A stretch of DNA of 45,470 nucleotides from Paramacrobiotus metropolitanus. Lineage: Eukaryota; Tardigrada; Eutardigrada; Parachela; Macrobiotidae. The notes below the pieces were generated by a model. The model ran no database searches and was not told the DNA's origin. It saw nothing but the letters and a program-made list of their open reading frames with translations. Location: contig NW_026570555.1 of the NCBI RefSeq assembly GCF_019649055.1, positions 1 through 45,470 of the forward strand, in the 5' to 3' direction. Position 1 is the first letter of the stretch. The number at the start of each line of letters is the position of its first letter. A program made the translations under genes and the position numbers. Below are positions 1 to 11,584 of the stretch, piece after piece.

Positions 1-1585
1 GAAGTCGGCGAACTCTTGCGAAGTGCAAGAGCCAATGGCTCCAGCGCGGACGCAGGCGCACCACTCCATGCAACGGAGCAACGGTCCAGATGTGACTGGA
101 CAAATGCGTGATAAAGTCCAAAGCGTTGGGGCACCGGCAGTGCGTCTTTCACACTGTTTATGAGGGCGATTCCATGATATGCACTTTTTTGGACCTTTTT
201 ATTTGATCAGTCCATTTAAGATGCTTATCAATTATCACTCCCAAGTGTTTTACTGACTCTTCCGGTTCAAGCTTATGCCCATTCAAATCAACCGACACAA
301 CACTTTTATCACGACTGTATGCAGATGTAACCATAAGCAATTTTGACTTTTTTTCGTTAACTACCAAACGATTCCAATTAAACCACTCACAAATTAATGG
401 AAGCGCCGCAGTTATTTTGCCTGCCGCTTCAGACTTCGTGTCCGCTATCGCGTAGCAGGTTATGTCATCAGCGAAACTTTCTAACCACACATCAGGTAAA
501 CGTAAATCGATTTTTAAGAATTCGTTCAAATAAATAGCAAAGAGTAGCGGGCCAAGAATGGAACCTTGCGGCACACCTGCACACACGCGCTCCCAAACCG
601 ATAGCACTTCACCAATACGCCCACGCTGCATTCTTCCAGTAAGGTACGAGCATAGAAAAGGATAATGATACGAGTGCAACCATTCAAATGCATCTCTGTC
701 GAAACCCAGATCGCGCAGTTTTTGCAACAGGAGATTGTGACACATCGAAGGAAAGGCACTTTTTAGGTCGGGAAAGACGCAAGCCACAGCCTTTTTGTTG
801 TCAACAGCCTTTTTCCATGTTTCCGTCACTTTTAGAAGCAGCGTTTCACACGAATAACCGTTTCGATACCCAGACTGGCATTGTGAGAGGATGTCATGAT
901 TTTTCAAAAATTTAACTATCTGCGGCTGCGCAACTTTTTCGAATACTTTAGACAGGTTGCACAATAAAGAAATCGGCCGCACTTGATCTATCGTTTTCGG
1001 CTGACCGCACTTCGGCAAAGCTATTACTTCAGCTTTCTTAAAAATAGCCGGAAAAACGTTTTTGGTAAAGCATTGATTAATCATGTGGGTCATGGGCTCC
1101 ACCAACAATGGGTAGATTTCTTGCAAGAGTTTATGTGGGACACCGTTAGGCCCGGCACATTTTTTCTTGCTTACTATGTCTGCAAACGCTTCCGCAACTG
1201 TCGCGGCGGTCACATGTTCAAACCCAAACAGCGGAGATGTGCTCGCTGCCGGTACTACCGGCGGGTGGGGACTTCCATGTTTACCCATCTTGGCAAAGTG
1301 CTGATTCAGTTCATTTGGTTCAAAATCCAATACAACGTGGGGTTTGTTACGATTCAACATGCGGTTCATTTCCCGCCAAATAGCCGCACTATTTTTTGCG
1401 TTCCGATCGAAATAACGTCTTTTGGCTTCCTTGATGTTCAGAATCACATCGCGCTTCAAACGTTTAAACTGTTGATTATCACCTTCATAATCGGAGGTAT
1501 TTTTCGACAGCTTTTTACGTTTATATGCGGGATCTTTTTCTTTAAGAAGTCTCTTTATCTTCCCGTTCATCCAAGGAGCAGCTTT
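1..1585 (-). pseudogene. Non-LTR retrotransposon reverse transcriptase, C-terminal part cut by window edge
   Basis: Minus-strand reverse transcriptase of a non-LTR (LINE-type, Jockey/CR1-like) retrotransposon, which copies element RNA into DNA at a nicked chromosomal target. The open frame runs from just below 1585 to 158. Visible RT blocks in order are a motif A with FPDLKSAF, motif B GVPQGSILGPLLF, the catalytic FADD box (SFADDITCYA), the motif D segment VVNEKKSKL and motif E HLGVIIDKHLKW. It is in the same frame as the endonuclease upstream, separated by a single TAG at 1583-1585. Near position 170 the frame shifts; the rest of the thumb region (GLYHAFVQSHLDRCS) continues in another frame to position 1 and beyond. 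With one in-frame stop and one frameshift it is a recently dead copy. The RT assignment is secure; the clade is a guess. Confidence 0.93.
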
Positions 1586-2530
1586 CTAAGAAACACGCTT
1601 AAAACGAATTGGGTAACAATCGTCGATAATTTTGGACAAATCACATACGAATTTCATAACTTCAGCATTGATGTCGTCGTAGTTCACGTAATTCACGTAG
1701 TTCTGGGTCAACTTGGCAACTCTGCTTTTGAAAACATCTATGCTCGTATGTTTCCAGTCTCGAAAAGTTACCGTGCGATGTTGCGGCTTTTTTACAGGAT
1801 AGACTGCGACCGTCTTGCAGATTCGATGATCGGAAATATCGATGTCCGTTGGAAGACATGGTTTGTACGCATTAGGTGGTCGGCATAAGATGTAGTCAAT
1901 CTTCGACTGGGATACGCTCAGGATATTATCGGTTTTCTTCAAGTACTGTGCTACCCGAGTATAACCGATTACCTTGTCTGCTAGCGAGAAATCTTCGATG
2001 AAACCAGCAGAAAGATTGTAGAAAGGGCTGGTAGAAGTAGGAGAAATATCAATATTAAAGTCGCGCATAACCACATGATCATGATCAGGGTATTTCAATA
2101 GGACCTCACGTAGATTATCAAAGAGCTCTTGGGTCTCCGACACGTTACTGTCAGGTCGACGATAAACAATACCCAGAATAACTTTCCGACGAGATATACG
2201 TAACTTCAACCACAAACATTCAAAACCCTTAGACTGAAAGGCTACTTCTATACGCACTGCATTAACGAAGACGGGAACATAACGGATGATACCTCCACCG
2301 CGCCGCTTCTCGTGAATATCAGGCCGATCGCTGCGAAACATACAGTAGTCCGGGATATGGTAGATTTGATCCGAATCAAGCGAGGAAAGATGAGTTTCCG
2401 TAAGGGCAAACCATTTCGAAATATTATCATCACAACACAGATAACGAGTTACAGTATCCAGCTTATCATATGAAAAACCTTGGATATTTAGATGGTAAAA
2501 ATCCAACGATGGTTTTTGGACCGAGGGCAT
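1586..2530 (-). pseudogene. Apurinic-like endonuclease domain of the same non-LTR retrotransposon
   Basis: N-terminal endonuclease half of ORF2, 314 residues from an ATG at 2530. It belongs to the exonuclease-endonuclease-phosphatase fold that nicks target DNA to prime reverse transcription. Recognisable pieces in order are LNIQG near the start, TETHL, GGGI, GIVYRRP, DFNID, SKIDYIL and the C-terminal SDHR. The usual G before DFN is Arg here (VVMRDFNID), a likely decay mutation. The frame ends at a TAG, and the RT resumes in the same frame on its far side, so the full ORF2 was originally one protein and a single substitution has split it. The gag-like ORF1 remnant lies upstream in the same orientation. 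Confidence 0.92.
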
Positions 2531-2887
2531 ATTTACACTTAACAGAACTTGTCGTGTTATACACCAGTCGATAGAGAAAACGTTCTTTTACTTTATGAAT
2601 CTAAATGTGGGAAGAAAAAGTCCCTAGGAAGTCGTTTACTTTTCAAAAACTACGCTGGCTGTGCGGATATAAATTTATCCGCCAGCCAGCCTGTTTATGG
2701 TCATTCATTTGGCTGTGGTCATTCATTAGGCTGTGCGCTTTGACCACAGGTGGCAGCAGGGCAGAAAGATCGTCAGTCCGCCAAAACAATATGGGCAACT
2801 ATCACAAAAAAATTTATAACATTTCAAGTTGCAATTTGATTTAAACGAACTTTGGTCTGAAGGTGGACCAGACCATGTTGATTACAG

Positions 2888-4523
2888 TTACAAAGTTTCC
2901 AAAATCAATATTTTGGTAACCACGACATGGTAGAATTTCTTCTTAACGGGATTTTTATACCAGTGTTTGGGATCCTTGTACTTCCGCTGTTCCGCTTTCC
3001 AAAATTCTTCACTGACGAAGTTTTCAGCCATAAAGGCTTTATCGGGATTATCGGGCCTCCCCCCGCAAACTTGACTGGACTCAGTCGTTTGCAACGTTAC
3101 GAGCGGTAACTCACTGGGCACTGTTCGCCCCCGCAAACTTGAGTGCTGCTGTACTTCACTTTCCCCATTTTCATTCATTTTGAAGTAGCATTGTACAGTA
3201 CGAATTTCCATAGAGCGCATTTCAACCCGTTTTATATTGTACCGTTTCAACACTTCAACCGTTCAACGGTCAACCGGAGGTTCTTTTGACACTTCTTTCC
3301 ATTTTTCCTCAAACGTACAGTACTTTGCAGGATGCAGCTCGTGACATTTAAAACAGATCGACTGACCCCTATCAGTACGCCATTTATTAACATCAATTTC
3401 GACATATCCAATCACGTACGGCTTTTTACCGTTACTACTGTAACTTGCACAATTTTCATACATTCCGTCGTATTCACATTCATTTTCGTTCGAATAATCA
3501 TTTCCATATTCATCATTCAGATCTTAACAATCAGTATCGTATTCATCTGAATCAGTATTTTCGTACATTTCTCTGTGACACTTCAAAATGTACAGCTTTT
3601 TTAACTGCGCCATTACGTCTTCATAAGTTTTAGGTTTTGACATCATCAGCTTGCCATACCACTCCATACGGGTATTCTTTAGTCCCTGAATGAAAACCCT
3701 GAATGAAAACTCGTTCTTTAGTCCCTGAATGAAAACTCGTTCTTCTTCCTTCGTACGAAGCGTATTAAAGTATAATTAAACCTGTTCAAAAAACCATCAA
3801 AAAACCAATTTACCGTGTCTTTCTCTTTGAAGACACTCGCATACATTGCTTGCCGCATTTCGGCCGGGTCACTCTCCGATGAGAAGTGTTTAACTAGACT
3901 ATTGGACTTCTTTCCAATAAATCCAGTCTTTACCTGGGTTTGACTTTTTATGTTCCACAAACCAGAGATATGCATGGCCTTTTAATGCAGAAGACAGCTT
4001 TTTTTCAGTTAACTGTTTTTCATTCCAACCAGTCAAGTGTTTACATCGTTCACAATCAAAAATAAACCGTTCGACTTCACCGCTTTCTTGCGTGCTTTAA
4101 TATATTTGCTGGTACTGTATTTTTTCAGACACTCTAGGCATTCCCTGCATTTCTTCCATTTTTGACATTAGCGCTACTTGGCGCTTCGTCAATTCATCAG
4201 CTCGTGCTTTTTCACCGCGATTCTCGTTTTCGAATCGTCCAGTTTTATTACGCAGTTTAACCAGTTCAGCACTTCAGGCGCTATTTTCAGTTGCCATATT
4301 CGTATCACGGCCGCTTAACTCATGGCATATGCGATTAGCATTACTGTACTTCTTTTGAAGGGTAAGTGCGGCATACAGAGATGCCCAGGCAATCTCTTTC
4401 TTCATTCATATCCATTTCTTCGTTAATTCTTACGTCCCAGTTTTCAATTGCTTTGTTAAATCTTTTCGTGTCAAGCGAATACTGAATCAGATCAGGCTGC
4501 AACGGGTGCATGTCGTACCACAA
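2888..4523 (-). pseudogene. Gag-like ORF1 remnant with zinc knuckle
   Basis: Decayed minus-strand coding region in at least four frames (4341-4523, about 4300-3718, 3463-3263, 3253-2888). Pieced together by eye it reads like a retroelement Gag/ORF1 nucleic-acid-binding protein: a coiled-coil-like charged stretch, a capsid-like block (HLTGWNEKQL, then HFSSESDPAEMRQAMY and EERVFIQGLKN), then one zinc knuckle CFKCHELHPAKYC of spacing CX2CX3HX4C, one residue shorter than the canonical CCHC. A tandem duplication of about 36 bp at roughly 3679-3745 contributes to the frame disruption. It lies some 360 bp upstream of the endonuclease in the same orientation, so ORF1 of the same LINE is the simplest reading; an unrelated Ty3-type gag is possible. 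Confidence 0.7.
3679..3745. repeat. Short tandem duplication inside the gag remnant
   Basis: The string GTCCCTGAATGAAAAC occurs twice about 37 bp apart, with a partial third copy (CCTGAATGAAAACTCGTTC) between. It repeats part of the gag frame and looks like a replication-slippage event in the dead element. Confidence 0.7.
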
Positions 4524-5256
4524 TTTTTCATCTTCAGCAATGCCGCCAAATAATTAATAAATGAAGGATGATGCAAATAAATTCGAGCTGCGAAACAACA
4601 AGCAAAATGCGGCCAAACAAGCGGCCCAAAAGGTTTTCGTTTGTGCCGTGTATCATCGTATAAGAACTTTTGTGCGAAAATTCACTTACATGCTTATAAA
4701 AACAGGGTTCTAATAAAATAAATCAAATAATTAATTAAGGGTGCCAATAATTAACCGGGTGTGGAAAAAGGGTGGCTATGAAAAACGAGGTGTTTGGGCT
4801 GGTTATAGCGTCATCCTAATATTTTTCTCATTAGAGATTTAAAAAATACTAGAATATATAAAAATGCGACTAATTCAGCTGTTTTAATGAGAAAAAATTC
4901 CACTGCTTTATCCCCGTAATTGAAAACATCAAAAATGCTTCGTTCCACATTTGCATAGTAAAATGCAATAACATTGTTCCCGCCATTACTGCAACAGTTT
5001 CATCTCCGTAAGCGCGCTTACAACTTCAAAGCAACAAACCATCCCTGTCACCACGCGTGCACCATTACAAGAACATATGACACTGCAAATACCCATGCAT
5101 TATAAACAACAAAACGGCAAACAGCTTAGTTTGCATTCCGCGCTCCGCCCACATTTCAGCGCCGCTCCGCTACCTATGGAAACAAGTACCGGTATTTAAA
5201 ATTACTATTGCGGAGTGGCAGCATTTTCTCCAAGTAAGTATTTAAGCTCGTACATC
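4524..5256. other. Gene-poor interval
   Basis: AT-rich DNA between the LINE remnant and the RG-rich gene. I see no convincing coding frame, RNA gene or sizeable repeat. It may include the 3' untranslated region of the RG-rich gene and the lost 5' end of the LINE. Confidence 0.5.
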
Positions 5257-6568
5257 TTAAAACAAACGACGTCGGTTATGGAACTCCAGCGCAGTCATCT
5301 CAGCAGCAGCAACCCGTGTAACGTTGCCATTATCTGCAACAATGACACCGTTCGACATTCGGACGCCACCCAACAATTTCGGTGCCGGTTTCTGATCAGG
5401 GCCTGCAGCAACAGCGCGCGAAGTTAACGGCGGTGGATGCGCACGAGCTGCAGTCCGCAGGCTTGGGTTGCCGCGCTTAGGCATTCCGCGAGAGATCCTT
5501 GTCCTCTCACACAAGTTACGGCGACGTGCTAAACAAATACTAAGGTTTGTCGTTTGGCACGAGTACATATTATAATAAAAAAGCGCTACCTGGTGGTGAC
5601 AGTGTTCGCGTTGGGGATGGACTTGGTGAGCATGCACGAGCCGGTGCAACAGTACATGCACGCCGTGAGCCACGCATTCCACCAACATGTCTACGTCGTG
5701 CTCCGCGGGAACAGGATCCTGATTCTGGGAACTTGGTCGGAGATCGCGTGCTCTGCACTACAGCAGCAGACCCGCGCCCACGTGCTGCCATGCGACGATA
5801 CGCTGAACACAAACATGTGTACAGGTGCACAAAAATCAATTACATTTTAAATTTGCGTCGTACCGTTCGTTACCGCCGGTTTTTCCTGCCCAAATGCGGC
5901 CGGTATCGGAGCAAACACTCGTCCAGGTACGACGGCACGTCTGCCCCGAATAGAACGGCCACGATTAGAGCCACGCACACCTACAATAGTACTTAGTTTC
6001 ATAAATCATACATACCCGGTATTTAAAGTGATTTTCCAGTCAGTTTCTCGTTTCTGAGCGGCTACTGTACATACCTGGTATTGTACATACTGGTACGTAC
6101 CTAGACGTAAAAACTAGCAAAATACTGTATTGATTATAATATCGTACCGCTCTGGCAATCCGCAATGTGAAATGCATTCAGCTCACAAAGTTCCGGAGCC
6201 TCTGCTGCTTCACTGCGACAAACCGGCGGGATTAAATTTCGTGGGGCTTGTGGATTGTGTTCAGACATAGGATATTCGTGGTGGGCAATCGTAGTTGCGC
6301 GTCTGCGTTTAGCTGCTGGACCGTTCTGACGTTTGACAGTTTTGGCTGGCTGGGACGTAAAAGCAGTGGATGTGGTTGGACTATCACACAGCTGGCGTCT
6401 TGGGTCGGACATGAGTATACTGCGGGCATGCTCCGTCGTTGGTCCTGTTGTCTTGGAGAGTTTTGTGAGAGTTGTTGATATTTGAGAGTTGTTGAGAGCA
6501 TTTGTAGGACTGGCTCCAAATGTACCAAACTTTTGTTGCGCAACGTGTTGCAGGGGCAACAGCAGCAC
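5257..6568 (-). CDS. Arginine-glycine-rich protein with nuclear localisation signal, unknown function (spliced)
   Basis: Four minus-strand exons: up to about 6568 (first ATG in frame at 6412) to 6148; 5980-5864; 5802-5590; 5528-5257, ending in TAA. Introns are 167, 61 and 61 nt, all GT-AG and all phase 1, and each join keeps the frame open, which chance would rarely give. The first exon encodes a Ser/Thr/Pro/Gln-rich segment with a basic patch AAKRRRATT; the middle exons are rich in RG and RGR (RGSNRGRSIRGRR, AARGRGS), then SPSPSPTRTLSPP; the last exon is basic then Ala/Val-rich. About 288 aa from the internal ATG. RG-rich disordered proteins often bind RNA or chromatin, but I do not recognise this family. 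The 5' end is unsettled because a stop lies just upstream of 6568, so another first exon may exist. Confidence 0.6.
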
Positions 6569-6640
6569 ACTTCACAACATGTGAATATTACAAACCGTTT
6601 TTATCGTTCGAAACCGTATTTAGCAGTGTTCAAGAAACAT

Positions 6641-7970
6641 CCGCAACAACAGAAACAGCGTTATAATACCGCAACAGCCGCAACGCCGTGTCTGGCCATT
6701 GGCCGTGCTCAGAAAACAGCCGCAACAACAGCAACAGCGGTTTAATACCGCAACAGCCGCAACGCCGTGTCGGGCCATTGGCCGAGCTCAGAAAACAGCC
6801 GCAACAACAGCAACAGCGGTATAATACCGCAACAGCCGCAACGCCGTGTCTGGCCATTGGCCGTGCTCAGAAAACAGCCGCAACAACAGCAACAGCGGTT
6901 TAATACCGCAACAGCCGCAACGCCGTGTCGGGCCATTGGCCGAGCTCAGAAAACAGCCGCAACAACAGCAACAGCGGTATAATACCGCAACAGCCGCAAC
7001 GCCGTGTCTGGCCATTGGCCGTGCTCAGAAAACTGCCGCAACAACAGCAACAGCGGTTTAATACCGCAACAGCCGCAACGCCGTGTCGGGCCATTGGCCG
7101 TGCTCAGAAAACAGCCGCAACAACAGCAACAGCGGTATAATACCGCAACAGCCGCAACGCCGTGTCTGGCCATTGGCCGTGCTCAGAAAACTGCCGCAAC
7201 AACAGCAACAGCGGTATAATACCGCAACAGCCGCAACGCCGTGTCTGGCCATTGGCCGTGCTCAGAAAACTGCCGCAACAACAGCAACAGCGGTATAATA
7301 CCGCAACAGCCGCAACGCCGTGTCGGGCCATTGGCCGAGCTCAGAAAACAGCCGCAGCAACAGCAACAGCGGTATAATACCGCAACAGCCGCAACGCCGT
7401 GTCTGGCCATTAATGCCCAGAAAACTGCCGCAACAACAGCAACAGCGGTATAATACCGCAACAGCCGCAACGCCGTGTCTGGCCATTGGCCGTGCTCAGA
7501 AAACAGCCGCAACAACAGCAACAGCGGTTTAATACCGCAACAGCCGCAACGCCGTGTCTGGCCATTGGCCGTGCTCAGAAAACAGCCGCAACAACAGCAA
7601 CAGCAGTTTAATACCGCAACAGCCGCAACGCCGTGTCTGGCCATTGGCCGTGCTCAGAAAACAGCCGCAACAACAGCAACAGCGGTTTAATACCGCAACA
7701 GCCGCAACGCCGTGTCGGGCCATTGGCCGTGCTCAGAAAACAGCCGCAACAACAGCAACAGCGGTATAATACCGCAACTGCCGCAACGCCGTGTCTGGCC
7801 ATTGGCCGTGCTCAGAAAACTGCCGCAACAACAGCAACAGCGGTATAATACCGCAACAGCCGCAACGCCGTGTCTGGCCATTGGCCGTGCTCAGAAAACT
7901 GCCGCAACAACAGCAACAGCGGTATAATACCGCAACAGCCGCAACGCCGTGTCTGGCCATTGGCCATTGG
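6641..7970 (+). repeat. 79-bp minisatellite, array 1 (about 17 copies)
   Basis: Tandem array with a period of 79 bp, except one copy near 7400 that is 3 bp short and altered (TTAATGCCCAG). Each unit contains GGCCATTGGCC, GCTCAGAAAAC, a CAACAACAGCAACAGCGG block and the perfect palindrome CGGTATAATACCG, varied to GGTTTAATACC in some units. Early copies alternate between CTGGCC and CGGGCC variants, giving a 158-bp higher-order period. Because 79 is not a multiple of three and each unit carries a TAA, the many short overlapping frames are not genes. The same unit in reverse orientation forms a second array at 38051-38760. Confidence 0.97.
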
Positions 7971-7984
7971 CCTTTCTTGGCGGA

Positions 7985-8722
7985 TGACCCAACGCATTCT
8001 AAGTAATTGCAACAGCTTACGGATACTCACGGGACACGGATGCAAGAAGCTTGGCACACGAAGATTGTTCATCGCTGCGAGAACTTTGTGCATTTTATAA
8101 TAAACACAATACACATCGAGCGCGGCAAAAGTTAATTTATTGAGGCATCCCAAATCCAACTTCCGCAACTCCATGTAATTCCAGCACTGCGGATTGCCAT
8201 CCGGATGAACGCCGTCGACACTAACAAAAGCTTCCAGTTATTTACCGTTAAACTGTAAAAGCCGCTTAATGCGGGTTGCTGCACGTACATTTGCAAGAAG
8301 CTGCGAATGCCTGTCCACCGATCGCGATATGCCGACCTCTGCATCCAGCGCCCTGCCGTGCCCTTTTCCAACACCCGGTGTGTAGCAACCGGGAAACTGT
8401 CGTTAGCTGCGACAGTGATACGTTGATAGTGCTCGGTGGCTGTCTCCGAGTTGCGGAAGCGCACAAAATCGAGTGATAATATCAAGCCGTCCTTCGTCAT
8501 CACCTCTTATAAACGCAGCATCTCTTTCCTGGCCTGTCAGCCCGGCAGTGGAGAGCTCGTGAGCAACAAAGATTTTCTGCTAGTGCCGTCCGACGCAGTG
8601 TCGTTGAGCAGCCCCAGTGTTTCACATATGCGATATCTTCCGGCATTCAGTCTGCCCGCTAAGCTCACCCTGCCACAGGCCCACGAAGGAGCTATTTCCT
8701 GAGGAGGCCATCTCGCGGCCAT
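7985..8722 (-). pseudogene. C-terminal fragment of an orphan (F-box-like, tardigrade-type) family
   Basis: Minus-strand coding-like DNA in shifting frames. One frame (about 8503-8260) carries FPVATHRVLEKGTAGRWMQR and DRWTGIRSFLQMY; another (about 8230-8000) carries HPDGNPQCWN followed by ELRKLDLGCLNKLTFAALD. The order agrees with the C-terminal end of a large lineage-specific family that I associate from memory with tardigrades, and the segment THRVLEK...GRWMQRSAYRDRW parallels VHAHWVRTVPYPHNKW in the locus at 41.2 kb. Frameshifts and the abutting minisatellite, into which the frame runs, mark it as a broken fragment. Function is unknown. Confidence 0.55.
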
Positions 8723-9325
8723 TTTTGACTATAAGCAACGGCAGGCGAATGCATGCGTTTTTGAGAAAATGTTAAATTGTCCACATTTTTGATGTGAAAC
8801 CACATTGATCTTTATCAAACTTTTTGTCTTCTACCGTTCTTTCGTCGACCAGCGCTATCGATCGGGTCTTCGCAGCAACGGCTCGCTTCAGTATCGCTGG
8901 CAACTTATGGTTAGTGAACGAGTAATAAGAACTATAAAGCGAAACCTCTTCTAAAATACACTTCTTTATAAAATACCATTCTTCCCATTGTGTTCTGTTG
9001 CGTTGTGTGGACGCAGATGTAATTTCCGATACTAAATAGGTTGCGTTTTGCACGGCGCAACAATTAGCGGCAAAATTAACGCCGATTTTAACGTTGTTAA
9101 TTCAAGGCTTCGTAAATGCAAAAAAGAGGTTGCGTTTTAGACTGAACGATTAACTCCTACAAATTTAACAATACAAATTTCGTTTTTTCAAACATTCGTT
9201 TCCAAATTTCTTTAGTGATAACAAATATCGAATTTTTTTTCAGCGTAAAAAATCAAAGCTTTTTTCGCGGGATATAATATCAAGGGGATAGAAATGTAAT
9301 TACATTTTCATGTAGTCAAACAGCA
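8723..9325. other. Gene-poor interval
   Basis: AT-rich sequence. One 93-codon minus-strand frame (8772-9053) has no recognisable domain or supporting splice structure, and I see no other feature. Confidence 0.4.
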
Positions 9326-9326
9326 C

Positions 9327-9590
9327 AGTATTCCATTCTGTAATGTTGCCGGAAGTGCTCCAATCTAAAGTGAATTTCGAGTATTCGAAATTTAAATACA
9401 CTACCGTTTGAATTCCGAGTAATCGGAATTGCAATTGCTGGCATTCCAATTCCAAGTAATCGCAATTTAAAAGGACGCTGTTGTAATTTCGAGTATTCGA
9501 AATCTAATTTCCGACATTCAAATTCCGAGTATTCGGAATTGCAATGCATATTCATATAAGTTTGAAATAATTGGTTTCTCAAAAAATTTA
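9327..9590 (+). repeat. Palindrome-cluster repeat, copy A
   Basis: About 260 bp made of repeated near-palindromes of two kinds, AATTCCGAGTAATCGGAATT (9411-9430; 8-bp arms around GTAA) and ATTTCGAGTATTCGAAAT, spaced 20-60 bp apart. The left border (TATTCCATTCTG ... TGTTGCCGGAAGTGCTC) matches the reverse complement of the right border of the cluster ending near 13706, so both are copies of one dispersed repeat in opposite orientations. It has no coding capacity and is probably a non-autonomous element. Confidence 0.75.
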
Positions 9591-9962
9591 TTTAAAATTT
9601 CATTTTTTAATGCCCTATCAAACTACATACAGTACATACTACGGAACTGGTAGTTGTACTGCGATACATTAAATAGTAACACTGAATATTTATGATCGAA
9701 TTAACTTTGTTATTTAAATGACAGTAAAAGTTTTAAAATTCTAGCGCCCAGAAAGTTCTAGGGCATGGTCATTGAACAGTGATATGCATTTATCAGTTCG
9801 GGGCATAATAAACTTTGGATAGCAAAAATAACAACGAAAGGTAGGTTTTCATTTGAAATTACCCCTATTCCAGCTTTTACCGTCGCAAATATGTAAAAAT
9901 CCTGGGATGTTGACTCAGAACTCACAGTTAGCGCAGTCTACGGCTGCGTACGTGCGACAATT

Positions 9963-10133
9963 AGGCCTTGTCGAATTCGAAGCGAATCTCACTATGGTAC
10001 GGTTGCTGAACCACACGAGGTGGCTGTATGCAGGGGCCACGCCTACAGATACGGGCGAAGCCACCTCGCGAGGTGGAGTTGCTGTATCGCAACGAGATTC
10101 GCTTTGAATTCGGGACAAAGCCTTACAGTGACG
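9963..10133. repeat. Long imperfect inverted repeat (MITE-like hairpin)
   Basis: Two arms of about 65-70 nt face each other. The left arm has AGGCCTTGTC, GAATTC, AAGCGAATCTC and GAGGTGGCT; the right arm in reverse complement has AGGCTTTGTC, GAATTC, AAGCGAATCTC and GAGGTGGCT in the same order. The loop is roughly 25-30 nt (GTATGCAGGGGCCACGCC region). The structure fits a miniature inverted-repeat element or a folded transcript; no protein is encoded. Confidence 0.75.
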
Positions 10134-11584
10134 ACGCGTAACGATTTGGCAAGCTTTTCTTTAGACACTTTTCTTTGGGTACTGTGTTATGTGCATTCGC
10201 TGCGTTGGACAATGGTCATTCAGCATGGGGCGCTTACGAATCTATTACGGCTATCAGCGATGTCGTCTGGATCTTGGACCTTTTCAAACGGCGCCAGGAA
10301 ATTTAAATTTGCCGGCTCTGTATGTGTACTTTCATCTGTTCACGCTTGCATGAAGAACGACCGTTGTAAAAACGGCACTTCTGGTCAATTTTCTCCGAAG
10401 AATTTTAGATTTACTTGCTCGGTTGCTAGGCAAAACGAAGGCTGACTAGATAAAGCCAAAATTCGTTTTAAAAAAAAGCACCATTAGAATCTACGCGCCC
10501 TGGTATAGTCTTAGTCTTATATAGGTTGTCTTAGACAATATAAAAATACACCTGTTCCATTTTCGCGCGTGAGTTCTTGGTCTGAAGCACCTTTATAATT
10601 GTGCTTCTATGCGAAAAATGAAGGTCAAGAAATGAGAGATAGAATTTTATTTTAATTATTTTTCGCGAATGTCGCGTTGCTTATTAAGACATAGTCATGT
10701 TCATTCGATACTTTTTTAAAATATTTTAAATTTGAGACACGGCAACGTGGTATCGCGGCTAAGTAATGGCCCTTTTGCTCTTCCATCTCATCACTCATCT
10801 TGCCTAAAGCAAGACAGGGCAATTAGTGCTTTAAACAACTCCCTTCTTCCATCAAAGTTGCTTGACATACTTACATGTCTATGGGAGATGTGGACGAATC
10901 AATGGAATCTGTTTGTTGCAGAGCGCGAAGCTGGCCCCTCGCAATGTACGGCTGACCACTAACTGTGCTGTGTACTGAATCCGCGTTCGATCGGCGCATA
11001 TACATGTATAATCGATGCGGACGCAGTCAGTGGGCACTAGAATGAAATTCACTGCTGCGTTATTTTCTTCAAACCCGCCACACCTCTGACCTGTTTTGAT
11101 TTTGTGTGTTGTTGTTTGTCTGAGGAGGATGACCTTCGGCCTGTTTGTGTTGACCATGATGTGCTTGTACATCCGGCATCTGCGGATGCCAGTATGGTTA
11201 TGCGATAAACCTGCCCCCCATTGCGTTTTTTGGTTGTTTTGTTGTTGTGTAGCGCTAATGCAGTAAACTTGGTCAAGCTACGACTGCAACTGATCTCTAC
11301 CACTGATCTGCTTAGTCTGCTTACTTGTAACAGACGCCTTCTTGGTCATTAACGGTTCTGCAAAAAAATATTTTTGGTGAATTTATGGAATATGCATATA
11401 AGTCTCTAGAAATGACAATTAGCGCACCCATCTAATTGCCCTTAGCTCTTTACAGAAATGCGAAAAGATTTTCGTAATAATAGAGCTGGATTTCTGAGAA
11501 ATAGTTACACTAAAAAAGGGTAAAAATAAAAGCAAAACCGTGTATGGAAATACTGTATTTGTGATTTACTTTACGTAAGTTATC
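10134..11584. other. Gene-poor interval
   Basis: Short frames only, none with a recognisable motif or coherent splice pattern. No RNA gene is visible. Confidence 0.4.

Noticed and set aside
983-1888. 301-codon plus-strand frame
   Set aside because: It is antisense to the RT and endonuclease, which carry clear motifs on the other strand.
5547-5996. Plus-strand frames of 98-149 codons
   Set aside because: They are mirror frames of the GC-rich exons of the minus-strand RG-rich gene, which has consistent splice phases.
7134-7146. GTATAAT as a bacterial -10 box in each repeat
   Set aside because: It is part of a short palindrome in a eukaryotic satellite; introns throughout the window exclude a bacterial reading.
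6641-7970. CRISPR-like array
   Set aside because: Whole units repeat without unique spacers, and the sequence is eukaryotic. It is an ordinary minisatellite.
6688-8006. Series of about 70-codon Gln/Asn-rich and Cys-rich open frames across the minisatellite on both strands
   Set aside because: They restart every 79 bp and stop at the TAA in each unit; a period not divisible by three cannot encode one repeat protein. They are by-products of the tandem array.
8132-8503. Independent 123-codon minus-strand gene
   Set aside because: It matches only part of the orphan family and the next part continues in another frame, so it is treated as a fragment of that family.
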